Shown here one piece after another: positions 35,016 through 42,723 of a DNA stretch of 64,000 nucleotides. Source of the stretch: CAWAPS01 sp963783945 (GTDB lineage: Bacteria > Actinomycetota > Acidimicrobiia > Acidimicrobiales > Palsa-688). Numbering within the stretch: the stretch's first letter is position 1; every line of letters starts with the position of its first letter. Below the pieces are notes generated by a model. The model was not told the DNA's origin, searched no databases, and saw nothing but the letters and a program-made list of their open reading frames with translations. Location: NCBI GenBank assembly GCA_963783945.1, contig CAWAPS010000029.1:124001-188000 (forward strand), in the 5' to 3' direction. A program made the position numbers and the translations under genes.

Positions 35016-36383
35016 ATGTTCGAGTCTCTGTCCGACCGGTTCGACGCGGTATTCACCAGACTGCGCGGCCGGGGAAGGCTGAGCGAGGCTGATGTTGACG
35101 AGGCGCTGCGGGAGATCCGGCTGGCTCTCCTCCAGGCCGATGTCAACCTCCGGGTCGTACGCGACTTCGTCTCGCGCATACGCGAGCAGCTGGTCGGAAT
35201 CGACCTTTCGAAGAGCCTCACCCCGAGTCAGCAGGTCATCAAGGTCGTCCACGACGAGATGAAGGCGATCCTGGGTGGCGAGACGCTCCGGCTGACCTAC
35301 GCCCCCCGGCCCCCGACCGTCATCCTCCTCGCCGGCCTCCAGGGCTCCGGCAAGACCACGGCCGCGGCGAAACTGGGCAGCTGGTACAAGCGGAAAGAGG
35401 GGCGAAACCCCCTGCTGGTCGGCGCCGACCTTCAGCGACCGGCCGCGGTGGAACAGCTGCGGGTGCTCGGCCAGCAGGTGGGGGTGACGGTCTTCAGCGA
35501 GCCGTCCGACCCGGTCACGGTGGCCAAGAAGGGCCTGGAGGAGGCCATCCGCCTGGGGCGCGACGTGCTGATCATCGACACCGCCGGACGGCTGACCATC
35601 GACGAGGAGTTGATGGACGAGGTCCGCCGGGTGTCAGAGGCGACTTCCCCTCACTACACGTTCCTCGTCATCGACGCCATGATCGGCCAGGACGCGGTCA
35701 ACACCGCCGAGGCGTTCCACCGGACCCTCGAGCTCGACGGGGTCATCCTGACCAAGGTCGACGGCGACGCCCGGGGCGGCGCCGCCCTCTCGGTCAAGGA
35801 GGTCGTCGGCCGCCCGATCGTCTTCACCTCCACAGGTGAGAAGGTAGGGGACTTCGAGCAGTTCCACCCCGACCGCATGGCCGACCGCATACTCGGCATG
35901 GGCGACGTCCTGACCCTCATCGAGAAGGCCGAATCGGCGCTCGACCGACAGGAGGCGGAGGAGACGCTCTCCCGCCTTCAGCAGGGCCAGTTCACCCTCG
36001 AGGACTTCCTGGACCAGATGCAGCAGGTCAAGAAGATGGGCCCCCTCTCAGGGATAGTGGGTATGATCCCGGGGCTCCCCAAAGAGTTGCGCAACGCCGA
36101 GATCGACGACGGCCTGATGGGCCCGATCGAGGCGATCATCCGATCCATGACCCCGGAGGAGCGGACCAACCCCTCGATCATCAACGGCTCACGACGCCTC
36201 CGCATCGCACGCGGCGCCGGGACCACCACCACCGAGGTCAACAGCCTCCTTGACCGGTTCAAGCAGATGCAGGCCTACATGCGCCAGATGGCCAACATGC
36301 CCGGCCTGGGCGGCCGGGTCGCCCGGAGGGCGGCGACGAGCAGCAAGAAGAAGTCAAGCAGCAAGAAGAAGCGGCGCCGGTAG
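35016..36383 (+). CDS. ffh: signal recognition particle protein Ffh (SRP54)
   Basis: SRP GTPase that binds signal peptides and SRP RNA. NG domain: L-Q-G-S-G-K-T near residue 108, D-T-A-G-R-L and T-K-V-D-G-D-A-R-G-G; the M domain is Met-rich (F-L-D-Q-M-Q-Q-V-K-K-M-G, R-F-K-Q-M-Q-A-Y-M-R-Q-M) and the tail ends in lysine and arginine. 455 aa. Starts 10 nt after TACGCT. Confidence 0.97.
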   Translation: MFESLSDRFDAVFTRLRGRGRLSEADVDEALREIRLALLQADVNLRVVRDFVSRIREQLVGIDLSKSLTPSQQVIKVVHDEMKAILGGETLRLTYAPRPPTVILLAGLQGSGKTTAAAKLGSWYKRKEGRNPLLVGADLQRPAAVEQLRVLGQQVGVTVFSEPSDPVTVAKKGLEEAIRLGRDVLIIDTAGRLTIDEELMDEVRRVSEATSPHYTFLVIDAMIGQDAVNTAEAFHRTLELDGVILTKVDGDARGGAALSVKEVVGRPIVFTSTGEKVGDFEQFHPDRMADRILGMGDVLTLIEKAESALDRQEAEETLSRLQQGQFTLEDFLDQMQQVKKMGPLSGIVGMIPGLPKELRNAEIDDGLMGPIEAIIRSMTPEERTNPSIINGSRRLRIARGAGTTTTEVNSLLDRFKQMQAYMRQMANMPGLGGRVARRAATSSKKKSSSKKKRRR

Positions 36384-36415
36384 CCGCAGGGACAACAGAA
36401 AAGAGCAGTCAATCA

Positions 36416-36694
36416 ATGGCCGTGAAGCTCCGCCTGATGCGGATGGGAAAAAAGAAGCAGCCGGTGTACCGAGTGGTCGCCGCCGACAGCCGGTCGCCCC
36501 GCGACGGGCGGTTCATCGAGATCCTCGGTACTTATGAGCCGCGCACCGAGCCGAGCCGCGTTGTCATCGACAACGCCAAGGCCGTGCGCTGGCTGAGGGA
36601 CGGGGCTCAGCCGACCGACACCGTCGCCCGGCTGCTGGCTCAGTGCGGTGCCATCGAGGAGTTCAAGTCGGGCACTGGGTCCGTCACGCCGTGA
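36416..36694 (+). CDS. rpsP: 30S ribosomal protein S16
   Basis: 92-aa small-subunit protein, V-K-L-R-L-M-R-M-G-K-K-K-Q-P with Y-R-V-V-A-A-D and G-R-F-I-E-I-L-G-T-Y. Its stop overlaps the GTG of the KH-domain gene, the usual rpsP-khpA-rimM-trmD-rplS order. Confidence 0.97.
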   Translation: MAVKLRLMRMGKKKQPVYRVVAADSRSPRDGRFIEILGTYEPRTEPSRVVIDNAKAVRWLRDGAQPTDTVARLLAQCGAIEEFKSGTGSVTP

Positions 36695-37005
36695 CCACCG
36701 CGGGCGATCAGGAACAAGACGACGCGGGCTTTGACGACGAGTGGGAGGACCACAGCCAGATAGACGGGGGCCGAGCCAGATCGGTTCTGGTGTTCCTCGC
36801 TCGCAGGCTGGTGGACGAACCTGATGTCATCACGGTGGAGACGAGCGAGACCCGCAACGGTATCAAGCTGTCCCTACGGGTGTCCCCTGACGACATGGGC
36901 AAGGTGATCGGCCGGCGCGGGCGAGTAGCTCAGTCGATCCGCAGCGTGGTACGGGCGGCCGGCGCCAAGGACGGCGTCGACGTCATCGTCGACATAGTCG
37001 ACTAG
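36691..37005 (+). CDS. khpA: KhpA-type KH-domain RNA-binding protein
   Basis: Small RNA-binding protein (104 aa). The KH motif is K-V-I-G-R-R-G-R-V-A-Q-S-I-R with the G-x-x-G loop; an acidic N-terminal stretch of about 30 residues precedes it. The GTG start at 36691 overlaps the rpsP stop (GTGA), implying translational coupling. Confidence 0.92.
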   Translation: MTTAGDQEQDDAGFDDEWEDHSQIDGGRARSVLVFLARRLVDEPDVITVETSETRNGIKLSLRVSPDDMGKVIGRRGRVAQSIRSVVRAAGAKDGVDVIVDIVD

Positions 37006-37028
37006 GCCTCTCCGGGCCTTTGGGTCTC

Positions 37029-37532
37029 ATGGGCGACGCCGAAGGCGCGGCTGAACCCGCCCTGCTAGAGGTAGGCCAGGTGGTCAGGCCTCACGGGCTT
37101 CGCGGCCAGGTTGTCGTCGAGTTGTGGACCAACCGCAGCGAACGGCTGGAACCTGGAAGCAGGCTCACCACGGACACAGGGGTCTTGGAGGTCGAAGGCG
37201 CGACGCGCCTCGTGGGAGGTGCGGGGAGGGAGCGGTGGCTGGTGTCGTTCGCCGGTGTCGCCGACCGGCAGGGAGCGGAAGCCCTGCGCGGCGTGGTCAT
37301 GCGAGCCGTGCCCGTGCAGGTGCCGGATGCCTTGTGGGTCCACGAGATGATCGGCTCTGAGGTCCTCGACGAGCGGGGGATCCGTGTCGGCGTGGTCGAG
37401 TCGGTCGAAGCCAACCCGGCGAGCGACCTTCTCGTGCTCACCGACGGGCAGTTGATCCCACTCCACTTCGTCACCGCGCAGGAGCCGGGCAGATTGACCG
37501 TCAGCCCACCGCCGGGCCTTCTCGAGCTGTGA
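37029..37532 (+). CDS. rimM: ribosome maturation factor RimM
   Basis: 30S assembly factor acting with S19. N-terminal domain V-G-Q-V-V-R-P-H-G-L-R-G and PRC-barrel at the C-terminus (M-I-G-S-E-V-L-D-E-R-G, L-I-P-L-H-F-V). 167 aa from the ATG at 37029; a TTG at 37020 would add three residues. The stop overlaps the trmD start (GTGA). Confidence 0.94.
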   Translation: MGDAEGAAEPALLEVGQVVRPHGLRGQVVVELWTNRSERLEPGSRLTTDTGVLEVEGATRLVGGAGRERWLVSFAGVADRQGAEALRGVVMRAVPVQVPDALWVHEMIGSEVLDERGIRVGVVESVEANPASDLLVLTDGQLIPLHFVTAQEPGRLTVSPPPGLLEL

Positions 37533-38287
37533 CGGAGGCGGATGTCAGGGAGGGCTTGAGGATCGATGTGTTCACTATTTTCCCTGATCTGGTTGCGCCG
37601 TGGACTGAAGCCAGTCTGATAGGCAAGGCGGGACGCGCCGGCCTGCTCGACCTTAGGATCCACGACCTTCGCTCCGAGGCGGGCGATCCCCATCGATCGG
37701 TGGATGACAGCCCGTTCGGCGGCGGTGCGGGCATGGTTCTCGCGCCCGATCCGGTGTTCGCGTGCGTGGAGGCGGTGGAGCCGCCGAGGCCCCTCTTCCT
37801 GCTGGGACCGGGGGGCCGGAGATTCGACCAGGGCCTGGCGGTGGATCTGGCGGGGGGGACGGGGTTCTCGCTTCTTTGCGGCCGCTACGAAGGGGTGGAC
37901 CAGAGGGTGGCCGAGCACCTGGTGGACGCCGAGCTGTCCGTTGGTGACTTCGTACTGGCCGGCGGGGAGGTGGCCGCCCTGGTCGTACTGGAGGCGGTGG
38001 GCCGCCTGGTGCCCGGGGTCATGGGTAACGAGCTGTCCGCCACCGACGAGAGCTTCTCCGACGGCCTGCTCGAGTACCCGCAGTACACCCGGCCGGCCGT
38101 GTTCAGGGGGTGGGAGGTCCCCGCGGTGCTCCGCAGCGGCGACCACGCTCGGGTGCGGCGGTGGCGCCGGGCCCAGGCCCTGGCCCGGACCCTCGAGCAC
38201 CGGCCGGACCTGCTCGAGGCCCGTGGCGGGCTCACCGAGGAGGATCGGAGGCTCCTGGCCGAGTTCGGCATCGACGCACTATCCTGA
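37529..38287 (+). CDS. trmD: tRNA (guanine(37)-N1)-methyltransferase
   Basis: Makes m1G37 in tRNA to prevent frameshifting. SPOUT knot fold: D-V-F-T-I-F-P-D, D-S-P-F-G-G-G-A-G-M, L-C-G-R-Y-E-G-V-D-Q-R and S-V-G-D-F-V-L-A-G-G-E, with E-Y-P-Q-Y-T-R-P after it. 252 aa. GTG overlaps the rimM stop by 4 bp. Confidence 0.96.
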   Translation: MTEADVREGLRIDVFTIFPDLVAPWTEASLIGKAGRAGLLDLRIHDLRSEAGDPHRSVDDSPFGGGAGMVLAPDPVFACVEAVEPPRPLFLLGPGGRRFDQGLAVDLAGGTGFSLLCGRYEGVDQRVAEHLVDAELSVGDFVLAGGEVAALVVLEAVGRLVPGVMGNELSATDESFSDGLLEYPQYTRPAVFRGWEVPAVLRSGDHARVRRWRRAQALARTLEHRPDLLEARGGLTEEDRRLLAEFGIDALS

Positions 38288-38321
38288 GTCTTTCCCCGAG
38301 CCCCCGCAGGAGCCCCGCATC

Positions 38322-38672
38322 ATGAACCCGACCGATCTGATAGACCGCGACAGCCTGCGGACCGATGTTCCGGATTTCGCCCCCGGGGACACCTTGAAGG
38401 TGCACGTGCGAGTGGTGGAGGGCAACCGTGAGCGGGTGCAGGTGTTCCAGGGAGCCGTGATCCGCCGGCAGGGCTCCGGGGTCAGGGAGACATTCACAGT
38501 ACGGAAGCTGAGCTTCGGAGTCGGAGTAGAGCGCACGTTCCCGGTGCACTCGCCGGTCATTGCCAAGATAGACGTAGTGACCAGGGGCGATGTTCGGCGG
38601 GCCAAGCTGTATTACCTGCGGGACCGGACGGGCAGAGCCGCCAAGATCAAGGAGAAGCGGGCCAGCCGCTGA
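38322..38672 (+). CDS. rplS: 50S ribosomal protein L19
   Basis: 116-aa large-subunit protein: F-A-P-G-D-T-L-K-V-H-V-R-V, E-R-V-Q-V-F-Q-G, V-R-E-T-F-T-V-R-K and the end R-A-K-L-Y-Y-L-R-D-R-T-G-R-A-A-K-I-K-E. A CAGGAG ribosome-binding site lies before the ATG. The lepB and rnhB genes that often follow rplS in actinobacteria are absent here. Confidence 0.97.
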   Translation: MNPTDLIDRDSLRTDVPDFAPGDTLKVHVRVVEGNRERVQVFQGAVIRRQGSGVRETFTVRKLSFGVGVERTFPVHSPVIAKIDVVTRGDVRRAKLYYLRDRTGRAAKIKEKRASR

Positions 38673-38817
38673 GATGGGCGGTTGGTCGGCCAGCCAGAAA
38701 TCCGCAGGTTCAGGGGAGTTGAGTGCCGGCGATGGCGTGCTGTCGGTCGGGGGACTTTCGCCGAGGGACCACGGGTCGGACGGCCGGGTCGGCCACGCAA
38801 TCGTCACTTGCGGGGCC

Positions 38818-38823
38818 TAGCAT
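38818..38823 (+). promoter_or_regulatory. -10 box TAGCAT upstream of the DUF2469 gene
   Basis: TAGCAT ends 6 nt before the GTG (38830) of a 7-codon frame whose stop overlaps the DUF2469 start. Confidence 0.42.
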
Positions 38824-38829
38824 GTACAC

Positions 38830-38853
38830 GTGAGCAGAGCGGTATCCCGATGA
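38830..38853 (+). CDS. possible 7-aa leaderless leader peptide before the DUF2469 gene
   Basis: GTG 6 nt after TAGCAT encodes M-S-R-A-V-S-R and its TGA (38851-38853) overlaps the ATG at 38850 (ATGA). Inferred from signal geometry only. Confidence 0.38.
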   Translation: MSRAVSR

Positions 38854-39143
38854 GCGCCGAGGACCTTGAGCGGTACGAGACCGAGATCGAGCTCCAGCTT
38901 TACCAGGAGTATCGATCCGTGCTCGCCATGTTCAAATACGTGGTCGAGACCGAGCGTCGCTTTTACCTCGCCAACGACGTCAAGATGGAAGCCAAGGGTG
39001 AGGGCGAACGCACCTACTTCGAGATAAGCCTGGGGGACGCCTGGGTCTGGGACATGTACCGCCCAGCCCGTTTCGTCTCTTCTGTCCGGGTGGTTACGTT
39101 CAAGGACGTCAACGTGGAGGAGCTCCCGGAGAAGGAGTACTAG
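38850..39143 (+). CDS. DUF2469 family protein
   Basis: A 97-aa actinobacterial conserved protein, M-S-A-E-D-L-E-R-Y-E-T-E-I-E-L-Q with Q-E-Y-R-S-V-L-A-M-F and V-E-T-E-R-R-F-Y-L-A-N-D-V. No function is known. It is normally encoded next to yraN, as here. The ATG overlaps the stop of a possible leader peptide. Confidence 0.9.
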   Translation: MSAEDLERYETEIELQLYQEYRSVLAMFKYVVETERRFYLANDVKMEAKGEGERTYFEISLGDAWVWDMYRPARFVSSVRVVTFKDVNVEELPEKEY

Positions 39144-39151
39144 CCATCTCC

Positions 39152-39541
39152 GTGGCGGCGCGAGCGGGCAACGCTCGCGTTCTTTCAGTGTCGCCCCGCC
39201 GCGCCCTCGGCGCCGCGGGCGAGCAACGGGCGGCCGAGTGGTACACGTCTCGTGGCTACCAGGTGCTGGATCGCAACTGGCGCTGTCGCGACGGAGAGCT
39301 GGACCTGGTCCTGCGCCTCGCCTCGACCGTCGTGTTCAGCGAGGTCAAGGCCCGATCGAGCGACCGGTTCGGTTGTCCCGCCGAGGCGGTTACCCGGGCC
39401 AAGCAGGCGAGGATCCGGCGCCTGGCGATCCTCTGGCTGCGGGACCGGGGTGGGTCGTTGGGCCGTCGGCCCGCATCGATCCGCTTCGACGTGGTCTCGG
39501 TGCTCGATGGCCGGCTGGAGGTCCTGGAGGGCGCATTCTGA
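39152..39541 (+). CDS. yraN: YraN/UPF0102 family predicted endonuclease
   Basis: Restriction-endonuclease-like fold with G-A-A-G-E-Q-R-A-A-E-W-Y, G-E-L-D-L-V-L-R and F-S-E-V-K-A-R-S, which carries the D-(E/Q)-x-K type catalytic residues. Function in the cell is not established. 129 aa from GTG at 39152; a GTG at 39188 would remove a short basic N-terminus. Confidence 0.9.
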   Translation: MAARAGNARVLSVSPRRALGAAGEQRAAEWYTSRGYQVLDRNWRCRDGELDLVLRLASTVVFSEVKARSSDRFGCPAEAVTRAKQARIRRLAILWLRDRGGSLGRRPASIRFDVVSVLDGRLEVLEGAF

Positions 39542-39557
39542 CCGGGCCGGGCCACCC

Positions 39558-40811
39558 GTGAGTGCAGACCTTCCGAGCGGCCGACACCTTCGGACCGGCC
39601 CGGATCTTCCGAACGGCCCGGACCTTCCGGCCGGCCCGGACCTTCCGGCCGGCGAGCTCGCCCCGGCCAGCCTGGTCGTCTCCCTGGGCCGCCCCGAGCG
39701 ACTGCCGGGTGCTCCGGTCAACCCACCGATAGTGCTGTCGTCGACATTCCACCAGGACGGGACGATGGTCTACGGCCGGGACGGAAACCCGACCTGGGAG
39801 GCGCTCGAACACGCGATCGGAGGCCTCGAGGGGGGGGAAGCCCGGGTGTTCGCCTCGGGCATGGCGGCCGTCGCCGCCCTTTTGGAGTGCCTTCCCGTTC
39901 CGGGCCGGGTCGTCGTCGCGGGAGACGCCTACCACGGCACCCGGCGATTCCTCACCGACGTCGCGGGGCGGGGGAGGCTGCGGTTCCGCACGACCGATGT
40001 CGGCGATACGACGACCACCCTCGCGGCGTGTGCGGAGCTGGCCGGCGGGCCGGCGCGACCGTCGGGGCCGCCGGCCGGTTTCGGATCGGCTGGAGTCCTC
40101 TGGCTCGAGTCGCCGACCAACCCGCTTCTGGCCATAGCCGACATCGGGGCTCTGACCGAGGGGGCCCACCAGCTCGGCATGGACGTGGTGGTCGACAACA
40201 CGCTCTGCACGCCCCTGCTCCAGCGGCCCCTCGATCTCGGCGCCGACGCCGTCCTCCACAGCGCCACCAAGCTGCTGTCAGGACACACCGACGTCGTCAT
40301 GGGCGCGGTGGTGGCCCGCCGGCCAGATGTGGTCGAGGCCCTCACCCGGCGCCGTTCCCTTCATGGCGCCATTGCCGGACCGCTCGAGGCCTGGTTGGTG
40401 CTCCGAGGCATCCGGACGCTGGATGTTCGCCTCAAGCGGGCCCAGGAGTCCGCCGCCGTGCTCGCGGCCCGGCTGGCGGAACACCCACAGGTCGACCGGG
40501 TGAGATATCCGGGCCTCCCCGACCACCGTGGTCACGACTTGGCGGCGCGCCAGATGAAGGGCTTCGGCAACATGGTTGCCTTCGAAGTGAAAGGGGGGGC
40601 AGTTCCGGCAGAGAAGGCCTCCGTATCCGTAAGGCTCATGACGACGGCCACCAGCCTCGGCGGCGTCGAGACGCTTATTGAGCGGCGCTCACGTTGGGAA
40701 GGAGAGGAGGGCCTGCCGGCCGGGCTGATCCGTCTTTCGGTGGGAATCGAGGACGTCAGCGATCTCTGGGCGGATCTGGACCGAGCCTTGTGGCTGGCCG
40801 GATCGGGCTGA
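39558..40811 (+). CDS. PLP-dependent trans-sulfuration family enzyme (cystathionine gamma-synthase/lyase-like)
   Basis: Cys/Met metabolism PLP enzyme. The core starts at P-I-V-L-S-S-T-F and has F-A-S-G-M-A-A-V (PLP phosphate binding), L-E-S-P-T-N-P-L and the Schiff-base lysine 238 in H-S-A-T-K-L-L-S-G-H. C-terminal T-S-L-G-G-V-E-T-L is standard, so the fold is complete; synthase versus lyase cannot be settled. The first 35 residues consist of five 6-aa repeats (D-L-P-x-G-P) with no counterpart in the family. 417 aa from GTG at 39558; other downstream starts would still keep the catalytic core. Confidence 0.88.
   Translation: MSADLPSGRHLRTGPDLPNGPDLPAGPDLPAGELAPASLVVSLGRPERLPGAPVNPPIVLSSTFHQDGTMVYGRDGNPTWEALEHAIGGLEGGEARVFASGMAAVAALLECLPVPGRVVVAGDAYHGTRRFLTDVAGRGRLRFRTTDVGDTTTTLAACAELAGGPARPSGPPAGFGSAGVLWLESPTNPLLAIADIGALTEGAHQLGMDVVVDNTLCTPLLQRPLDLGADAVLHSATKLLSGHTDVVMGAVVARRPDVVEALTRRRSLHGAIAGPLEAWLVLRGIRTLDVRLKRAQESAAVLAARLAEHPQVDRVRYPGLPDHRGHDLAARQMKGFGNMVAFEVKGGAVPAEKASVSVRLMTTATSLGGVETLIERRSRWEGEEGLPAGLIRLSVGIEDVSDLWADLDRALWLAGSG
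39567..39656 (+). repeat. 18-bp tandem repeat, five copies, in the PLP-enzyme gene
   Basis: Units at 39567, 39585, 39603, 39621 and 39639 encode D-L-P-x-G-x. Copies 3-5 are nearly identical (GACCTTCCGGCCGGC core), copies 1-2 more degenerate. Confidence 0.85.
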
Positions 40812-40814
40812 TCG

Positions 40815-41027
40815 CTACCGGCCGGGTCTCCGCTTCTTTCGGTTTTCCCAGCACGGCCGGTGCCAGTGCCTGCGCAGATCGGCCTCTCCGAGGGGGACTA
40901 CCACCAGATGCCCGGTGCCGACGGGAATCTCCTGCTGGCAACCGGGGCAGATGTATACCTTTCGGGATTGAAAGGGATGGACCACGGTCACCGCCACGTC
41001 GTCTGTCCCGAACCCGCCGCTGGCCAT
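40815..41027 (-). CDS. small Cys-containing conserved protein, 70 aa
   Basis: Unknown function. It has C-P-G-C-Q-Q-E and a second cysteine in H-R-P-C-W-E-N with nearby His, a possible zinc site, plus a basic end (K-K-R-R-P-G-R). ATG at 41027 has GAGGAGA 9 nt upstream. It is convergent with the PLP enzyme, whose stop is 3 bp away, and divergent from comM. Small proteins of this kind are found near comM and yraN in actinobacteria. Confidence 0.68.
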   Translation of the reverse strand: MASGGFGTDDVAVTVVHPFQSRKVYICPGCQQEIPVGTGHLVVVPLGEADLRRHWHRPCWENRKKRRPGR

Positions 41028-41193
41028 ATTGTGCATTCTCCTCGAAGCCGCTGTGTGGCGCGGCGGCGCCCGGCCCGACTGGCCGGCTGACTCGGCCGAG
41101 TTGAGCGTCCTAGGCGCCAGGTAGCCTCGGCAGGTCGCTCGGCGGCCTGCGCTAACGGCCCCTTTCATTGCATTCAGTGTGTTGGGAGGTGTC

Positions 41194-42723
41194 GTGCTGG
41201 CTACTGTGTCGTCCGCGACCTTGGCGGGGGTGAAGGGGAGGCCTATCTCGGTCGAGGTTCACGTGTCGAGCGGCCTGCCTTCATTCACCATCGTGGGCCT
41301 CCCGGATGCCTCCTGCCGCGAAGCGCGCGATCGGGTCCGGGCCGCGATCCTGTCGAGCGGGCTCGTATGGCCGCAGCAGAGGGTGACGGTGAATCTGGCC
41401 CCGACGTCGGTCCGCAAGGGGGGTGCCGGGCTCGATCTGCCAATCGCGGTTGCCCTGCTCGTGGCGGCCGGCCAGGTTCCGGCCGACTCGGTCGCCGGCA
41501 ACGCATTTTTAGGAGAGCTCGGGCTCGACGGAAGCGTTAGAGGTGTGCATGGGGTCCTGGCTCTGGCTTACGCCATGGAGCCGGCCACCGTGGTGGTTCC
41601 GCCGGTATGCGCAGTGGAAGCGAGGCTGGTGAGGGGCACGCAGGTGCGGACGTCACCAAGTCTGGGCGAGCTTGTGGCCACCCTCCGGGGTGAGCGACCG
41701 TGGCCTGAGCTCCCGCCTGCGGCCCCGCCTTCGGAGCCGATCGATACGGGTCCCGACCTGGCCGACGTGGTGGGCCAGCCGCTCGGCCGACTGGCTCTGG
41801 AGGTGGCGGCCGCCGGCGGACATCACCTGTTGCTGGTGGGTCCGCCTGGGGCCGGGAAGACCATGCTTGCCGAGCGCCTGGTGGGACTGCTTCCGCCGCT
41901 CGGTATGGCCGAAGCTCTCGAGGTAACCCGGATTCACTCGGCCGCCGGCATTCCCTTACCGAGCGGAGCCCTGGTGCGACGGCCTCCGTTTCGCGCCCCG
42001 CACCACAGCGCGTCTCCGGTCTCCTTGATCGGCGGGGGAGGCAGCCAGATGCGACCCGGGGAGCTCAGCTGCGCCCACCGCGGCGTATTGTTTCTCGACG
42101 AGCTCGGCGAGTTTCCGAGCGACGTGCTCGACACTCTCCGCCAGCCCCTCGAAGAGGGCCAGGTGCTCGTGTGTCGAGCCCGGGCCAGCGTCGTCTTTCC
42201 GGCCCGGGTGCTCCTTGTGGCCGCTATGAACCCCTGCCCTTGCGGCGGGGAAGGTGGTCCGGGATCGTGCCGGTGCCGTGACACGGCTCGGACCAGATAT
42301 ACCGCTCGGGTGTCAGGACCGTTGCTGGACCGCTTCGACCTGCGGGTGGTGGTCGACCGGCCCGAGGTGTCGGACCTCTTGCCCTCCTCTCCCCCCATTA
42401 CCGTTTCCGAGTCCACAGCTACGGTCGCCGCCCGGGTGCAGGCCGCCCGCGCCCGGGCATCAGTCCGCGGTGTCGGCTGCAACGCGGCCATACCCGGACC
42501 GCGCCTGGACCAGGTTGCTCCCTTGGACAAGCCGGCCAGCAAATTGCTGGAGGTGCGCCTGCGCCAAGGTCGACTATCGGCTCGAGGCCTGCACCGGGTT
42601 CGCCGGGTGGCCCGCACCATCGCCGATTTGCAGAGCAGGGATGGCAGCGTCAGATCCGAGGACGTGTACGCCGCACTGGCCCTGCGATCCGACGTCTTCA
42701 CCCGTCACGAGGAGGAGCGGTGA
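41194..42723 (+). CDS. comM: ComM/YifB-type Mg-chelatase-like AAA+ ATPase
   Basis: Branch-migration helicase linked to transformation and recombination. The N-terminal lon-protease-like domain (V-E-V-H-V-S-S-G-L-P-S-F-T-I-V-G-L-P-D) is followed by AAA+: G-P-P-G-A-G-K-T at 216-223, Walker B V-L-F-L-D-E-L-G-E-F, and M-N-P-C-P-C-G with the zinc-type Cys cluster. The GTG at 41194 is chosen by family N-terminus (M-L-A-T-V-S-S-A-T-L) and GGGAGG just upstream; a longer frame starts at 41179. The stop overlaps dprA (GTGA), the usual comM-dprA pair. Confidence 0.94.
   Translation: MLATVSSATLAGVKGRPISVEVHVSSGLPSFTIVGLPDASCREARDRVRAAILSSGLVWPQQRVTVNLAPTSVRKGGAGLDLPIAVALLVAAGQVPADSVAGNAFLGELGLDGSVRGVHGVLALAYAMEPATVVVPPVCAVEARLVRGTQVRTSPSLGELVATLRGERPWPELPPAAPPSEPIDTGPDLADVVGQPLGRLALEVAAAGGHHLLLVGPPGAGKTMLAERLVGLLPPLGMAEALEVTRIHSAAGIPLPSGALVRRPPFRAPHHSASPVSLIGGGGSQMRPGELSCAHRGVLFLDELGEFPSDVLDTLRQPLEEGQVLVCRARASVVFPARVLLVAAMNPCPCGGEGGPGSCRCRDTARTRYTARVSGPLLDRFDLRVVVDRPEVSDLLPSSPPITVSESTATVAARVQAARARASVRGVGCNAAIPGPRLDQVAPLDKPASKLLEVRLRQGRLSARGLHRVRRVARTIADLQSRDGSVRSEDVYAALALRSDVFTRHEEER

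Noticed and set aside
38674..38820. 48-codon frame just after rplS
   Set aside because: Ser/Gly-rich, weak start, no similarity noticed; likely non-coding leader of the next unit.
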